The notes under the pieces are model-generated. The model was not told the origin of the DNA and ran no database searches. It was given only the letters and a program-made list of their open reading frames with translations. A stretch of 6,095 nt of DNA from Fidelibacterota bacterium (GTDB lineage: Bacteria > Fidelibacterota > Marinisomatia > Marinisomatales > UBA1611). Below are positions 1 through 6,095 of this stretch, in pieces (the first letter of the stretch is position 1; each line of letters starts with the position of its first letter). The translations under genes and the position numbers were made by a program. The DNA lies in assembly GCA_015658495.1 (NCBI GenBank), contig DQOT01000209.1, positions 1 to 6,095 of the forward strand. Direction: 5' to 3'.

Positions 1-30
1 CATGATCTGGATCAAGGGCAGGAAATCCAA
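1..30 (-). pseudogene. lnt: In-frame continuation of lnt beyond the TAA, running off the window
   Basis: The ten codons after the stop, in the same frame, read LDFLPLIQIM. This is what intact Lnt proteins have after GFPW...SQ, a stretch of the form xxxPLIQIxEhTG. No base has been gained or lost, so the break is a single nonsense codon (CAA or CAG to TAA would need one or two changes), not a frameshift. No alternative start is obvious next to the stop. The rest of the gene lies beyond base 1. It could be a real pseudogene, a strain polymorphism or a base-call error. Confidence 0.6.
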
Positions 31-462
31 TTAAGATAAAACCATGTTTCCCCATGGAAACCCCAAGACACCAAAACTGCGTACCCACTCCATAGAAACA
101 ATGAGAAATGGAAATAATGCCAATCCATTACCACAGGCTCTAACTCTACCGAAAACCCAGCCGGCAGCCGCCCAATAAATTCCTAAATGTAGGACGGCGG
201 CAATCAGGGAAAGAAGCACCACCCAAAAACTGGCGCCGGTATTAACACCGATCCAGTAAAATGCAACAAGGTTATGGGTCATCCCGAACACATAGCCTGT
301 CCGGGCATTTTCTTTTGCGTCCTGATTCAACCAAACATGAAGGAGCGGAATGAGACCAATCCAGGCCAAAAACCCAAAATGCCAAGGTTGGTAGGCAATG
401 CCTGTAATCAGTCCGCCACCCAAAGCTAATTGCCAGGCAGGACGGTTCAATAATGAATTCAT
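31..462 (-). CDS. lnt: Apolipoprotein N-acyltransferase (Lnt), N-terminal membrane part, closed by a premature in-frame stop
   Basis: Lnt is an inner-membrane enzyme that adds the third acyl chain to lipoproteins in diderm bacteria. Only 143 residues precede the TAA at 31-33, against about 500 in the family. The visible part is the N-terminal membrane region. Hydrophobic segments lie at about 11-24, 29-45, 57-72, 78-103 and 112-124, including the family-typical PWHFGFLAWIGLIPLL (26-41). MEWVRSFGVLGFPWGN (124-139) matches the conserved E-W-x-R...GFPW region. The nitrilase-like catalytic domain with its Glu-Lys-Cys triad would lie beyond the window. Lnt normally continues past GFPW with a Gln two to four residues after the aromatic/Gly turn. 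Here the TAA occupies about that place, and Lnt-like codons resume directly after it (see 1-30). The start overlaps the ruvX stop (ATGA). Family assignment is secure; whether the gene works as written is doubtful. Confidence 0.9.
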   Translation of the reverse strand: MNSLLNRPAWQLALGGGLITGIAYQPWHFGFLAWIGLIPLLHVWLNQDAKENARTGYVFGMTHNLVAFYWIGVNTGASFWVVLLSLIAAVLHLGIYWAAAGWVFGRVRACGNGLALFPFLIVSMEWVRSFGVLGFPWGNMVLS

Positions 463-872
463 CGGTTCTGCTTATCCAGGAATTGCTGGAGCAGGATTGC
501 TGCTGCCCGTTGGTCAATCATCCCCTTATTGTGGCCTGTCTTGATTTTCTGAATAATCATGGATTTTTCTGCACTGACAGATGACAGCCGTTCATCTTCT
601 AAATAAATGGGTAAATTGAGAACGGATAAAGAATCAGCGAATTCCCGAACTTTTTTTGTTTGAGCCGTTTCCTGGCCTTTCATCCCGATTGGCAGTCCCA
701 CCACAATAGATTCCACTTCCTGTTCTTCAGTAAGGGTTTGGATAGATTGAAGGCGTTTTTCACTGCCTTCATTTCGGATGGTTTGAAAAGGGGATGCGAT
801 CATTTTGAGTGGATCGGACAAAGCCAACCCTATACGGCTGTCGCCGTAGTCCACCCCCAAAATTCGTCCCAT
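459..872 (-). CDS. ruvX: RuvX/YqgF-family Holliday junction resolvase-like nuclease
   Basis: YqgF/RuvX is a conserved bacterial RNase H-fold protein. E. coli YqgF acts in 16S rRNA 5' end processing, and members elsewhere cleave Holliday junctions, so the exact substrate is uncertain. The protein has 137 residues, the usual length. ILGVDYGDSRIGLALSD (4-20) carries the first acidic residue D8. VVGLPIGMKG (57-66) is the family's VGLP motif, EDERLSS (92-98) matches the DERLTT motif, and MIDQRAAAILLQQFLD (118-133) carries D120. All expected acidic catalytic positions are present. The ATG stands 3 bases after the HU stop, with no Shine-Dalgarno site, so it is probably translated by coupling. The stop TGA overlaps the lnt start in an ATGA arrangement. 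Confidence 0.96.
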   Translation of the reverse strand: MGRILGVDYGDSRIGLALSDPLKMIASPFQTIRNEGSEKRLQSIQTLTEEQEVESIVVGLPIGMKGQETAQTKKVREFADSLSVLNLPIYLEDERLSSVSAEKSMIIQKIKTGHNKGMIDQRAAAILLQQFLDKQNR

Positions 873-875
873 GGA

Positions 876-1184
876 TTAGAGCGGTTTGCGCAGGTGTGCT
901 TTCAGGATCTTCCCGGGCTTGAATCGTGTTTTCTTATGGGCAGGAACATAGATTTCTTCATTGGTTTTGGGATTCCGTGCACGGGGTTTGGCTTTGGTGG
1001 GCTTGGATTCAAACACACCAAAATTCCTTATCTCGATCCGAATATAGGGATGATCTTCCATGAGAAAATCTCTCACAATATTGAAAAAATCATCCACAAG
1101 ATCCTTGGATACACGGACACTTATTCCATTTCGTTGAGCCAATTGTGTGGCAATATCTTTTTTAGTATAGGTTTTTGTTTCCAT
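876..1184 (-). CDS. HU/IHF-family nucleoid DNA-binding protein
   Basis: A small architectural protein that bends and packs DNA as a dimer. Its 102 residues are slightly more than the typical 90-99. TYTKKDIATQLAQRNGIS (5-22) forms the helical N-terminal part, followed by a dimerisation helix (about 25-42). The beta-sheet core holds IRNFGVFESKPTKAK (52-66). The arm tip that inserts into the DNA minor groove is RARNPKTNEEIYVPA (68-82), with P72 as the intercalating proline. The end, KKTRFKPGKILK (84-95), is the usual C-terminal signature. Sequence alone does not separate HU from IHF-alpha or IHF-beta; the RNPKT arm fits either. The ATG overlaps the spoT stop by one base (TAATG). A weak purine stretch GGGAAG lies only 3 bases upstream of the ATG, closer than a normal site. 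It sits between spoT and ruvX and is probably co-translated with spoT. Confidence 0.95.
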   Translation of the reverse strand: METKTYTKKDIATQLAQRNGISVRVSKDLVDDFFNIVRDFLMEDHPYIRIEIRNFGVFESKPTKAKPRARNPKTNEEIYVPAHKKTRFKPGKILKAHLRKPL

Positions 1185-3373
1185 TATCTTCCCGCTCTTT
1201 CTACGTAATCAACATTTTTTAACTTGGTCATTTTTCGCATGAGGCGGTTTAATTGCCTGTTGTTTTTTACCTGCACAATGAAATGGGCCACCGCTACCGA
1301 TTCCTTCACTTTAATATCCACACTGGCAATGTTCACATTTTGCTTCGAAATGCACTCAGACATATCCTTTAATGCACCTTTATAATCTTGGGATACGATC
1401 CTTAAGCGAACATTGAAATGATCTGATGATTTCACATTCCATTCCACAGGAATCAAACGATCCGACTCATGGCTCAAAAGGGGCAGACTTTTACATGTGC
1501 TTTGGTGGACCGTAATGCCTCGTCCCCGTGTGACAAATCCGATCAATTCGTCCCCGGGAATCGGGTTACAGCATTTTCCAAAATTCACCATGAGATTATC
1601 GATGCCATCCAAGATGATTCCCTTGGACTTAGATCGGGCAAAATCAAAAAATCGTGTGGATTCCTCTTCCTCAGTCCGTTCGTCCATCTCTTCTTCCTGC
1701 GGACGCAATTTTCGGAACATGTCCCGAACGGTGATTATCCCTGAACCAATTGCTTTAAGCAAAGCACCGGTATCGGAATAGCCAAAACGACTGAAACTTT
1801 CCCTGAATTCGTTTGTATCTTTCAGCATTTTCATCCGGCGAAGCGTTTTTTCAAGCATTTCTTCACCAAGTTTAATGCTTTCTTCGTCCTGAATTTTTTT
1901 AAGGTATCGATTGACTTGATTTCGCGCTTTGGTAGTCACAATGAACTTTTGCCAGCCATAACTGGGCATCTGGCTTTTACTGGTGATGATCTCCACCATA
2001 TCACCATTTTTCAATTTTGTATTCAGGGGTACGACAGAATGATTAATTTTAGCACCCATACAATGCATCCCGACCTGGGTATGAACCTGGAAGGCAAAAT
2101 CCACCGGCGTTGCACCCACTGGTAACTGGATCAAATCACCGGCTGGAGTAAATACAAAAATTTCTTCATTGTATAAATCGATCTTAAGGAGTTCCATGAA
2201 TTCTTTTGGATCAGCAGATTCATTTTGAAGAATATCCAACAATTCACGGAGCCATTTTACTTTTTGATCAATACCCAATGATTTTCCATCTTTATACACC
2301 CAATGTGCTGCCACACCAATTTCGGCTGTTTCCTCCATATCCGTAGTTCGAATTTGAATCTCAACCAATTGCCCTTTTCGTCCCACAACCGTTGTATGCA
2401 CAGACTGATATCCGTTGGATTTTGGATTGGCGATAAAATCTTTGAACCGTTCCTGAATCGGTTTGTAAAGACTGTGAACGATACCCAGAGCTAAATAACA
2501 TTGTTCAATTTTTTCCACGATAATCCGAATAGCATAGAGATCATAGATTTCTTCAAAGGATTTATCCCGGGACATCATTTTCCCATAAATCGAAGAATAG
2601 GATTTTGACCTGCCATACACATGGGGAATAATATCATATATTTTTAACTCATCCGCCACAGGGTCAATAATCTCCTTAATAAATTTTTCCCGTTGTCTCT
2701 TGGATGATTTTATTTTGGAGTCCAATTCCTTATACCCTGTAGGATCCAACACACGGAACACCCGGTCTTCTAATTGGGATTTTACCGAGGACATTCCCAA
2801 GCGATGCGCCAGCGGAACATAGACATCGCGGGTTTCCACAGCAATTCGATGTTGTTTGATCTTGGACATGTGTTTGATTGTTTCCATATTGTGAAGTCGG
2901 TCTGCAAATTTGATAATAATCACCCGAAGATCCTGGGCCACAGAAAGAAGCATTTTCATAAAATTCCCAGCCTGTTTTTCCTTGCGGGATGAGAATTTGA
3001 TTCCACCAATTTTGGTAACACCATCTACCAGATTTGCCAGGTCGTCGCCAAATTCTTGACGAAGAGCCCTTACGGAAACATCCGTATCTTCAATGGTATC
3101 GTGGAGCAACCCGGCAATAATGGTCGTGGTGTCCATTTTCCATGTTGCAAGTGTTTGAGCCACCGCAACGCAGTGGGTAAAGTAGGCTTCACCGGAGCGT
3201 CGCTTTTGTCCTTCATGATGGCGATTCCCAAACTCGTATGCTTTCCAGAGAAGAGATTTGATCTCATTCTTCTCCTGATCGGGACCGATTGAAACGGCGT
3301 TAACCAGATTTAAAAATGGTTTTGGATATTCCCCGAATAATTGGGGAGCTAATCTTGAAAGAGGATTATCCAT
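1184..3373 (-). CDS. spoT: Bifunctional (p)ppGpp synthetase/hydrolase (RelA/SpoT family)
   Basis: This long RSH enzyme (729 residues, full length) makes and degrades the stringent alarmone (p)ppGpp. The hydrolase domain (about 45-200) is intact: H67, the HD pair H91-D92 with E95-D96 in HDTIEDT, and D158 in FADRLHNM. The synthetase domain (about 240-360) has GRSKSYSSIY (254-263), D278 in YDLYAIRI, NGYQSVHT (320-327) and E338 in VEIQIRT. The RFKD motif (309-312) is the RXKD type typical of bifunctional Rel/SpoT, not the EXDD of synthetase-only RelA. A TGS domain (about 404-463), a helical region, a Cys-rich zinc-finger domain (C601, C602, H623, C627) and a C-terminal ACT domain (about 655-727) follow. 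All this predicts both activities. The start ATG overlaps the dnaB TAA and the stop overlaps the HU ATG, so it is embedded in the operon. Whether it is the genome's only long RSH cannot be seen here. Confidence 0.98.
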   Translation of the reverse strand: MDNPLSRLAPQLFGEYPKPFLNLVNAVSIGPDQEKNEIKSLLWKAYEFGNRHHEGQKRRSGEAYFTHCVAVAQTLATWKMDTTTIIAGLLHDTIEDTDVSVRALRQEFGDDLANLVDGVTKIGGIKFSSRKEKQAGNFMKMLLSVAQDLRVIIIKFADRLHNMETIKHMSKIKQHRIAVETRDVYVPLAHRLGMSSVKSQLEDRVFRVLDPTGYKELDSKIKSSKRQREKFIKEIIDPVADELKIYDIIPHVYGRSKSYSSIYGKMMSRDKSFEEIYDLYAIRIIVEKIEQCYLALGIVHSLYKPIQERFKDFIANPKSNGYQSVHTTVVGRKGQLVEIQIRTTDMEETAEIGVAAHWVYKDGKSLGIDQKVKWLRELLDILQNESADPKEFMELLKIDLYNEEIFVFTPAGDLIQLPVGATPVDFAFQVHTQVGMHCMGAKINHSVVPLNTKLKNGDMVEIITSKSQMPSYGWQKFIVTTKARNQVNRYLKKIQDEESIKLGEEMLEKTLRRMKMLKDTNEFRESFSRFGYSDTGALLKAIGSGIITVRDMFRKLRPQEEEMDERTEEEESTRFFDFARSKSKGIILDGIDNLMVNFGKCCNPIPGDELIGFVTRGRGITVHQSTCKSLPLLSHESDRLIPVEWNVKSSDHFNVRLRIVSQDYKGALKDMSECISKQNVNIASVDIKVKESVAVAHFIVQVKNNRQLNRLMRKMTKLKNVDYVERAGR

Positions 3374-4722
3374 TAAAACGGTGTTTCAGCATGAGATACA
3401 TTTTCATAGCGTGCATATTTGCTGATGAAAGTAGCCTCCACGATACCTGTGGGGCCATTTCTCTGCTTGGCTATGATGATCTTTGCCTTCCCCTCGTCCT
3501 CATCTTCCTGAGTATACAACCACTGACGGTATAGGAAGATCACCACATCTGCATCCTGCTCGATGGCGCCACTTTCGCGTAGGTCGGATAATTGGGGTTG
3601 TTTATCTGCTCGTTGTTCCACGGCACGGGACAACTGTGACAGTGCCACAACGGGAATATTCAATTCTTTTGCCAATGCTTTCAAAGATCGTGAGATCACA
3701 GATATTTCCTGCTGGCGGCTTTCAACACCCTTGGGGCCTGTCATCAACTGGAGATAATCTACCACAATCATCCCAATATTGTGTTCAGCCTTCAATCGGC
3801 GTGCTTTTGCACGAAGTTCCAACACGGTGAGGGCTGGCGTATCATCCAAATAAATGGGTGCTTCGGCCAGCGAACCCACAGCAATACTTAAATTTTTCCA
3901 ATGGGTTTTAGGGAGGTTTCCTGTTCTAACAAAATGGCTGTCCACCCGGGCTTCTGCGCATAAAAGACGCATGGCCAATTGATGATTTGCCATTTCAAGG
4001 CTGAACATGCCAACACCGACACCGCCTTCTAACGCTGCGTTCCGCAGTACAGACAGCGCCAAAGCTGTTTTTCCCATCCCTGGGCGACCCGCAACAATGA
4101 TGAGGTCCCCGTCCTGGAATCCAGATGTAATATCGTCCAGATCCAAAAGTCCGGACGGTACACCAATAACAGCTCCCTTCTTTGAACTTATTTTTTCCAG
4201 TTTTTCGAATGCTTCAACCAGAATCGGATCAATATGTTTAAATCCGCCTTTCAAACGATTCTGAGTAATCCTGAAAATGGATTGTTCTACCGTGTCGAGA
4301 ATATCGCCTATATCCTGACTGTCGTCATAGGCTTCCTTGGCAATTTCATGGGACAGGTTGATCAAATTTCGGAGTAACGCTTTTTCCAGAACGATCTTGG
4401 AATATCGTTCCGCATGTGCTGCCGTGGGAACTGATTCAACCAATCCTGTGACAAAATACGCACCTCCAACCGATTCCAACTCTTTATTCTTCTTGAGAAG
4501 ATCGATGACGGACACGGTATCGATGGGCTCACCCGTGTCAAACAATTTGAGCATGGTGGAATAGATTTTCCCATTTCCATCTTTATAAAAATACTCCGGG
4601 CTTAACCATTGGATGGTTTTACTGACCGCTTCTCTAGATGCCAGCATGGACCCGAGGACAGCCACTTCCGCATCGTCAGAATGGGGCTGAACATTGAGTA
4701 TCTGGTTATTGTTTGCAGTCAT
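3373..4722 (-). CDS. dnaB: Replicative DNA helicase DnaB
   Basis: DnaB is the hexameric 5'-3' helicase that unwinds DNA at the replication fork and recruits primase. At 449 residues it has normal length. The N-terminal primase-binding domain (about 13-115, starting PHSDDAEVAVLGSML) is followed by a linker and the RecA-like ATPase domain from about 185. Walker A is GRPGMGKTA (212-220), the catalytic glutamate is E243 in FSLEM, and Walker B is IVVDYLQLM (319-327). The DNA-binding/H3 region is LSQLSRAVEQR (361-371), followed by SDLRESGAIEQDAD (379-392). The arginine finger is probably R421 in KQRNGPTG. The ATPase domain is uninterrupted, so there is no intein. The ATG lies 4 bases after the glycosylase stop with no visible Shine-Dalgarno site. 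The stop TAA overlaps the next ATG by one base, pointing to coupled translation with spoT. Confidence 0.98.
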   Translation of the reverse strand: MTANNNQILNVQPHSDDAEVAVLGSMLASREAVSKTIQWLSPEYFYKDGNGKIYSTMLKLFDTGEPIDTVSVIDLLKKNKELESVGGAYFVTGLVESVPTAAHAERYSKIVLEKALLRNLINLSHEIAKEAYDDSQDIGDILDTVEQSIFRITQNRLKGGFKHIDPILVEAFEKLEKISSKKGAVIGVPSGLLDLDDITSGFQDGDLIIVAGRPGMGKTALALSVLRNAALEGGVGVGMFSLEMANHQLAMRLLCAEARVDSHFVRTGNLPKTHWKNLSIAVGSLAEAPIYLDDTPALTVLELRAKARRLKAEHNIGMIVVDYLQLMTGPKGVESRQQEISVISRSLKALAKELNIPVVALSQLSRAVEQRADKQPQLSDLRESGAIEQDADVVIFLYRQWLYTQEDEDEGKAKIIIAKQRNGPTGIVEATFISKYARYENVSHAETPF

Positions 4723-4726
4723 AGTT

Positions 4727-5410
4727 TTATGCGTTTTGTAAATAATCCCGAATCCACTGGAAATCGACCCAGGTGGGCTTCTTGAAATTCGAATTTCTTA
4801 ATAGTGCAGCCGGATGATATGTCACGCGAAGCGGTGTACCATTGTAATCATGGGTTTTATCCCGCATTTCTTTTAGTGGCACATCCATTTTCAACAAAGT
4901 TTTACCGGCAACACGGCCTAATGCTACAATCAATTTTGGTTGAATTTGCCTTATTTGTTCAAGTAAATAAGGTTCACATTTTTCAACTTCTGATGGCAAG
5001 GGATCCCGGTTATTGGGGGGACGGCATTTGAGTACATTGGCAATATAAACACCATCACCCCGTTTTTTATGGATCGCTTTCAGAATGTCATCCAGCATTT
5101 TTCCTGCTCGCCCCACAAACGGTTCACCCCTCAGATCTTCCTGTTCTCCAGGCGCTTCACCAACGAGCAACAGCTCTGCATTGGGGTCCCCAACCCCGAA
5201 AACAAAATTGGTTCTGCATGCCCCCAATGGGCATTCCAGACATTGGCAGATGGATTGATGAAATTCATCCAGTGCGCCATGGGTTTCGGCTCCTTCTTTC
5301 ACAGATTCGGGTCCTGGCAAAGGATCTGGTTCATTCGAAAGATACAATTCATTCCCGTACAACGCTTGTTGTTGCTTGAAATACTGGTGTATTGTATCCT
5401 TCGTGGTCAC
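4727..5410 (-). CDS. udg: Family-4 uracil-DNA glycosylase with 4Fe-4S cluster
   Basis: The enzyme removes uracil (from cytosine deamination or dUTP incorporation) from DNA to start base excision repair. Of its 227 residues, the first 45 or so are a variable extension seen in many members. Four cysteines, C57, C60, C129 and C145, have the CxxC plus 16-residue spacing of the family-4 4Fe-4S ligands. The active-site motif GEAPGEQED is at 84-92, followed by [13 protein letters not shown] (95-107). [13 protein letters not shown] (125-137) carries C129, and the second catalytic motif HPAALLRN is at 199-206. The start is GTG at 5408-5410, three bases after the rpoZ stop. The codon pair before it is TAA-ATC, so no longer frame is possible, and the next Met is far inside the protein. 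No clear ribosome site precedes it. Some databases call this family 'phage SPO1 DNA polymerase-related', which would be misleading here. Confidence 0.95.
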   Translation of the reverse strand: MTTKDTIHQYFKQQQALYGNELYLSNEPDPLPGPESVKEGAETHGALDEFHQSICQCLECPLGACRTNFVFGVGDPNAELLLVGEAPGEQEDLRGEPFVGRAGKMLDDILKAIHKKRGDGVYIANVLKCRPPNNRDPLPSEVEKCEPYLLEQIRQIQPKLIVALGRVAGKTLLKMDVPLKEMRDKTHDYNGTPLRVTYHPAALLRNSNFKKPTWVDFQWIRDYLQNA

Positions 5411-5413
5411 GAT

Positions 5414-5689
5414 TTAACCGGGTTTGGTTTTTCTCCAAGTCACTTCGCCATCAAGAAATTTTTTAATCGCCACTGTGGTAACCTTATCTTTCTCTTCATA
5501 GGTTTCAGGTGTTGGTACTTCAACCTCATCAAAAACATCTAAATCATCATTTTGATGTTCAAGGATGGTTTTATTTACTATACGTTCCTGAAGTTCGTTC
5601 CGAGCTTGACCAAACATGACTGCAACGGCTTCATACATGTTTTTTGCAAGTTCTTCTACTTCACGAAAAGGAATGGTTTTAAGACCCAT
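5414..5689 (-). CDS. rpoZ: RNA polymerase omega subunit (RpoZ), divergent FCB-like form
   Basis: Omega is a small subunit that wraps the beta' C-terminus and helps RNA polymerase assemble. The protein has 91 residues, normal for the family. The segment NMYEAVAVMFGQARNEL (about residues 17-33) aligns with the conserved omega core (NRYELVLVAAKRARQL type). The end, KKFLDGEVTWR, resembles the FLNDEIYYR tail of Bacteroidetes omega-like proteins as I recall them. The middle is acidic (about residues 44-68), probably a linker. The position directly after gmk is the classic rpoZ location and supports the call. The ATG at 5687-5689 is chosen because an AAGGAG site stands 6 bases upstream, inside the gmk coding sequence. 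The N-terminus lacks the MARVTV motif of E. coli omega, which forms part of ppGpp site 1. Similarity is moderate, so the call rests partly on context. Confidence 0.85.
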   Translation of the reverse strand: MGLKTIPFREVEELAKNMYEAVAVMFGQARNELQERIVNKTILEHQNDDLDVFDEVEVPTPETYEEKDKVTTVAIKKFLDGEVTWRKTKPG

Positions 5690-6095
5690 TTAGGACTCCT
5701 TCTTTTAAGTCATTGACTATGTTAATTAATTCTTGGGTTGCCACATTCAGATCTTCATTGATCATCACATGGTCGAACCGATCTTTGTATCCCATTTCTT
5801 GCTGGAATCTTTGGAGGCGGATCTCGATTCGTTTTTCCGAGTCGGTGCCGCGTTTTTTTAATCTTTCCCGTAAATGCCCAATGCTTGGGGGAATGATAAA
5901 AATTGAAAAGGAGTTTTCCGGATACAATTCTTTTATGCGAATGGCACCTTTTACATCCATTTCCAATAAAACTGTTTTATCCTGGTTGATGGCATTTTCC
6001 AGGGTTGATTTGGGCGTACCATAATAATAACCGTGAACATTTTCCCATTCTGCTAAATCTTGATTTAGGATCAAATCTTCGAATTCATTATGGGA
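5679..6095 (-). CDS. gmk: Guanylate kinase (Gmk), C-terminal three-quarters; 5' end outside window
   Basis: Gmk transfers phosphate from ATP to GMP to make GDP in the cytoplasm, feeding GTP and (p)ppGpp pools. The frame is open to the window edge, so 138 residues are visible; against a usual length near 190-210, roughly 55-60 N-terminal residues including the P-loop are missing. What is visible matches the family in order: an EFE segment followed by LAEWENVHGYYYGT (GMP-binding region), LLEMDVKGA (the counterpart of DIDWQGA in E. coli), IIPPS, RLKKRGTDS (lid region) and the YKDRFDHVMIN segment near the C-terminus. A TTG lies in frame at 6072-6074, but conserved Gmk sequence continues upstream of it, so it is not the start. 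The stop TAA (5679-5681) lies inside rpoZ, an 11-base overlap. Family assignment is very secure. Confidence 0.97.
   Translation of the reverse strand, partial: SHNEFEDLILNQDLAEWENVHGYYYGTPKSTLENAINQDKTVLLEMDVKGAIRIKELYPENSFSIFIIPPSIGHLRERLKKRGTDSEKRIEIRLQRFQQEMGYKDRFDHVMINEDLNVATQELINIVNDLKEGVLNGS
5696..5701 (-). promoter_or_regulatory. Shine-Dalgarno site for rpoZ
   Basis: AAGGAG read on the minus strand, 6 bases before the rpoZ ATG. It lies inside the last gmk codons (Lys-Glu-Gly). It is the only textbook ribosome binding site at any of the starts in this window, and it fixes the rpoZ start. Confidence 0.75.

Noticed and set aside
31..33. TAA read as glutamine (alternative genetic code)
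   Set aside because: gmk, rpoZ, udg, dnaB, spoT and HU all end in TAA at the expected protein ends, so TAA is a normal stop here.
660..1208. Plus-strand open frame of 182 codons
   Set aside because: It lies wholly antisense to ruvX, HU and the end of spoT, all with complete family motifs. The translation shows no recognisable domain and is a shadow of the minus-strand codons.
3373..4722. Possible intein or group I insertion in dnaB, a common target
   Set aside because: The ATPase domain is continuous from Walker A to the arginine finger at normal length, so nothing is inserted.
4723..4726. Possible promoter or terminator between the glycosylase gene and dnaB
   Set aside because: The gap is only 4 bases and no stem with a T-run or convincing -10/-35 pair was seen there. 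An internal promoter inside the upstream coding sequence cannot be excluded by eye.
5069..5542. Plus-strand open frame of 157 codons
   Set aside because: It is antisense to the uracil-DNA glycosylase and rpoZ, crosses their junction, and has no domain pattern or ribosome site.
5692..5700. Small inverted repeat AGGACTCCT overlapping the rpoZ ribosome site
   Set aside because: The arms are 4 bases with a 1-base centre, too short to fold as a hairpin. It lies in gmk codons and is expected by chance.

Overview
The window is one compact block of eight genes, all on the minus strand and with almost no non-coding DNA. In transcription order (high to low coordinate) they are gmk (5' end outside the window), an RNA polymerase omega subunit (rpoZ), a family-4 uracil-DNA glycosylase, replicative helicase dnaB, a bifunctional RelA/SpoT (p)ppGpp synthetase-hydrolase, an HU/IHF-family DNA-binding protein, ruvX (yqgF) and the N-terminal part of lnt. 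It is a bacterial housekeeping region; no mobile element, CRISPR array, structural RNA or phage gene was seen.

Organism: the genome has moderate to low GC. The presence of lnt suggests a diderm. The omega subunit resembles the divergent Bacteroidetes/FCB-type form more than the proteobacterial one, and Shine-Dalgarno sites are mostly absent. This suggests an FCB-group bacterium, possibly an uncultured marine lineage such as Marinimicrobia. The placement is inference from protein flavour only; no search was run.

Layout: gmk overlaps rpoZ by 11 bases. rpoZ and the glycosylase gene are 3 bases apart, and the glycosylase gene and dnaB are 4 apart. dnaB/spoT and spoT/HU are joined by TAATG stop-start overlaps. 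HU and ruvX are 3 bases apart, and ruvX/lnt share an ATGA overlap. No gap has room for a terminator or a conventional promoter, so the set is probably one transcription unit that starts upstream of gmk.

The genes link guanine nucleotide supply (Gmk makes GDP), the stringent alarmone (SpoT), transcription (omega), replication (DnaB), DNA repair and processing (uracil glycosylase, RuvX) and chromosome packing (HU/IHF). The core gmk-rpoZ-spoT order is the one known from E. coli, here split by a glycosylase-dnaB pair.

The one clear anomaly is in lnt. The frame is closed by TAA straight after the conserved GFPW region, but the same frame continues beyond it with Lnt-like sequence to the window edge. 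This looks like a CAA-to-TAA nonsense change or a sequence error.
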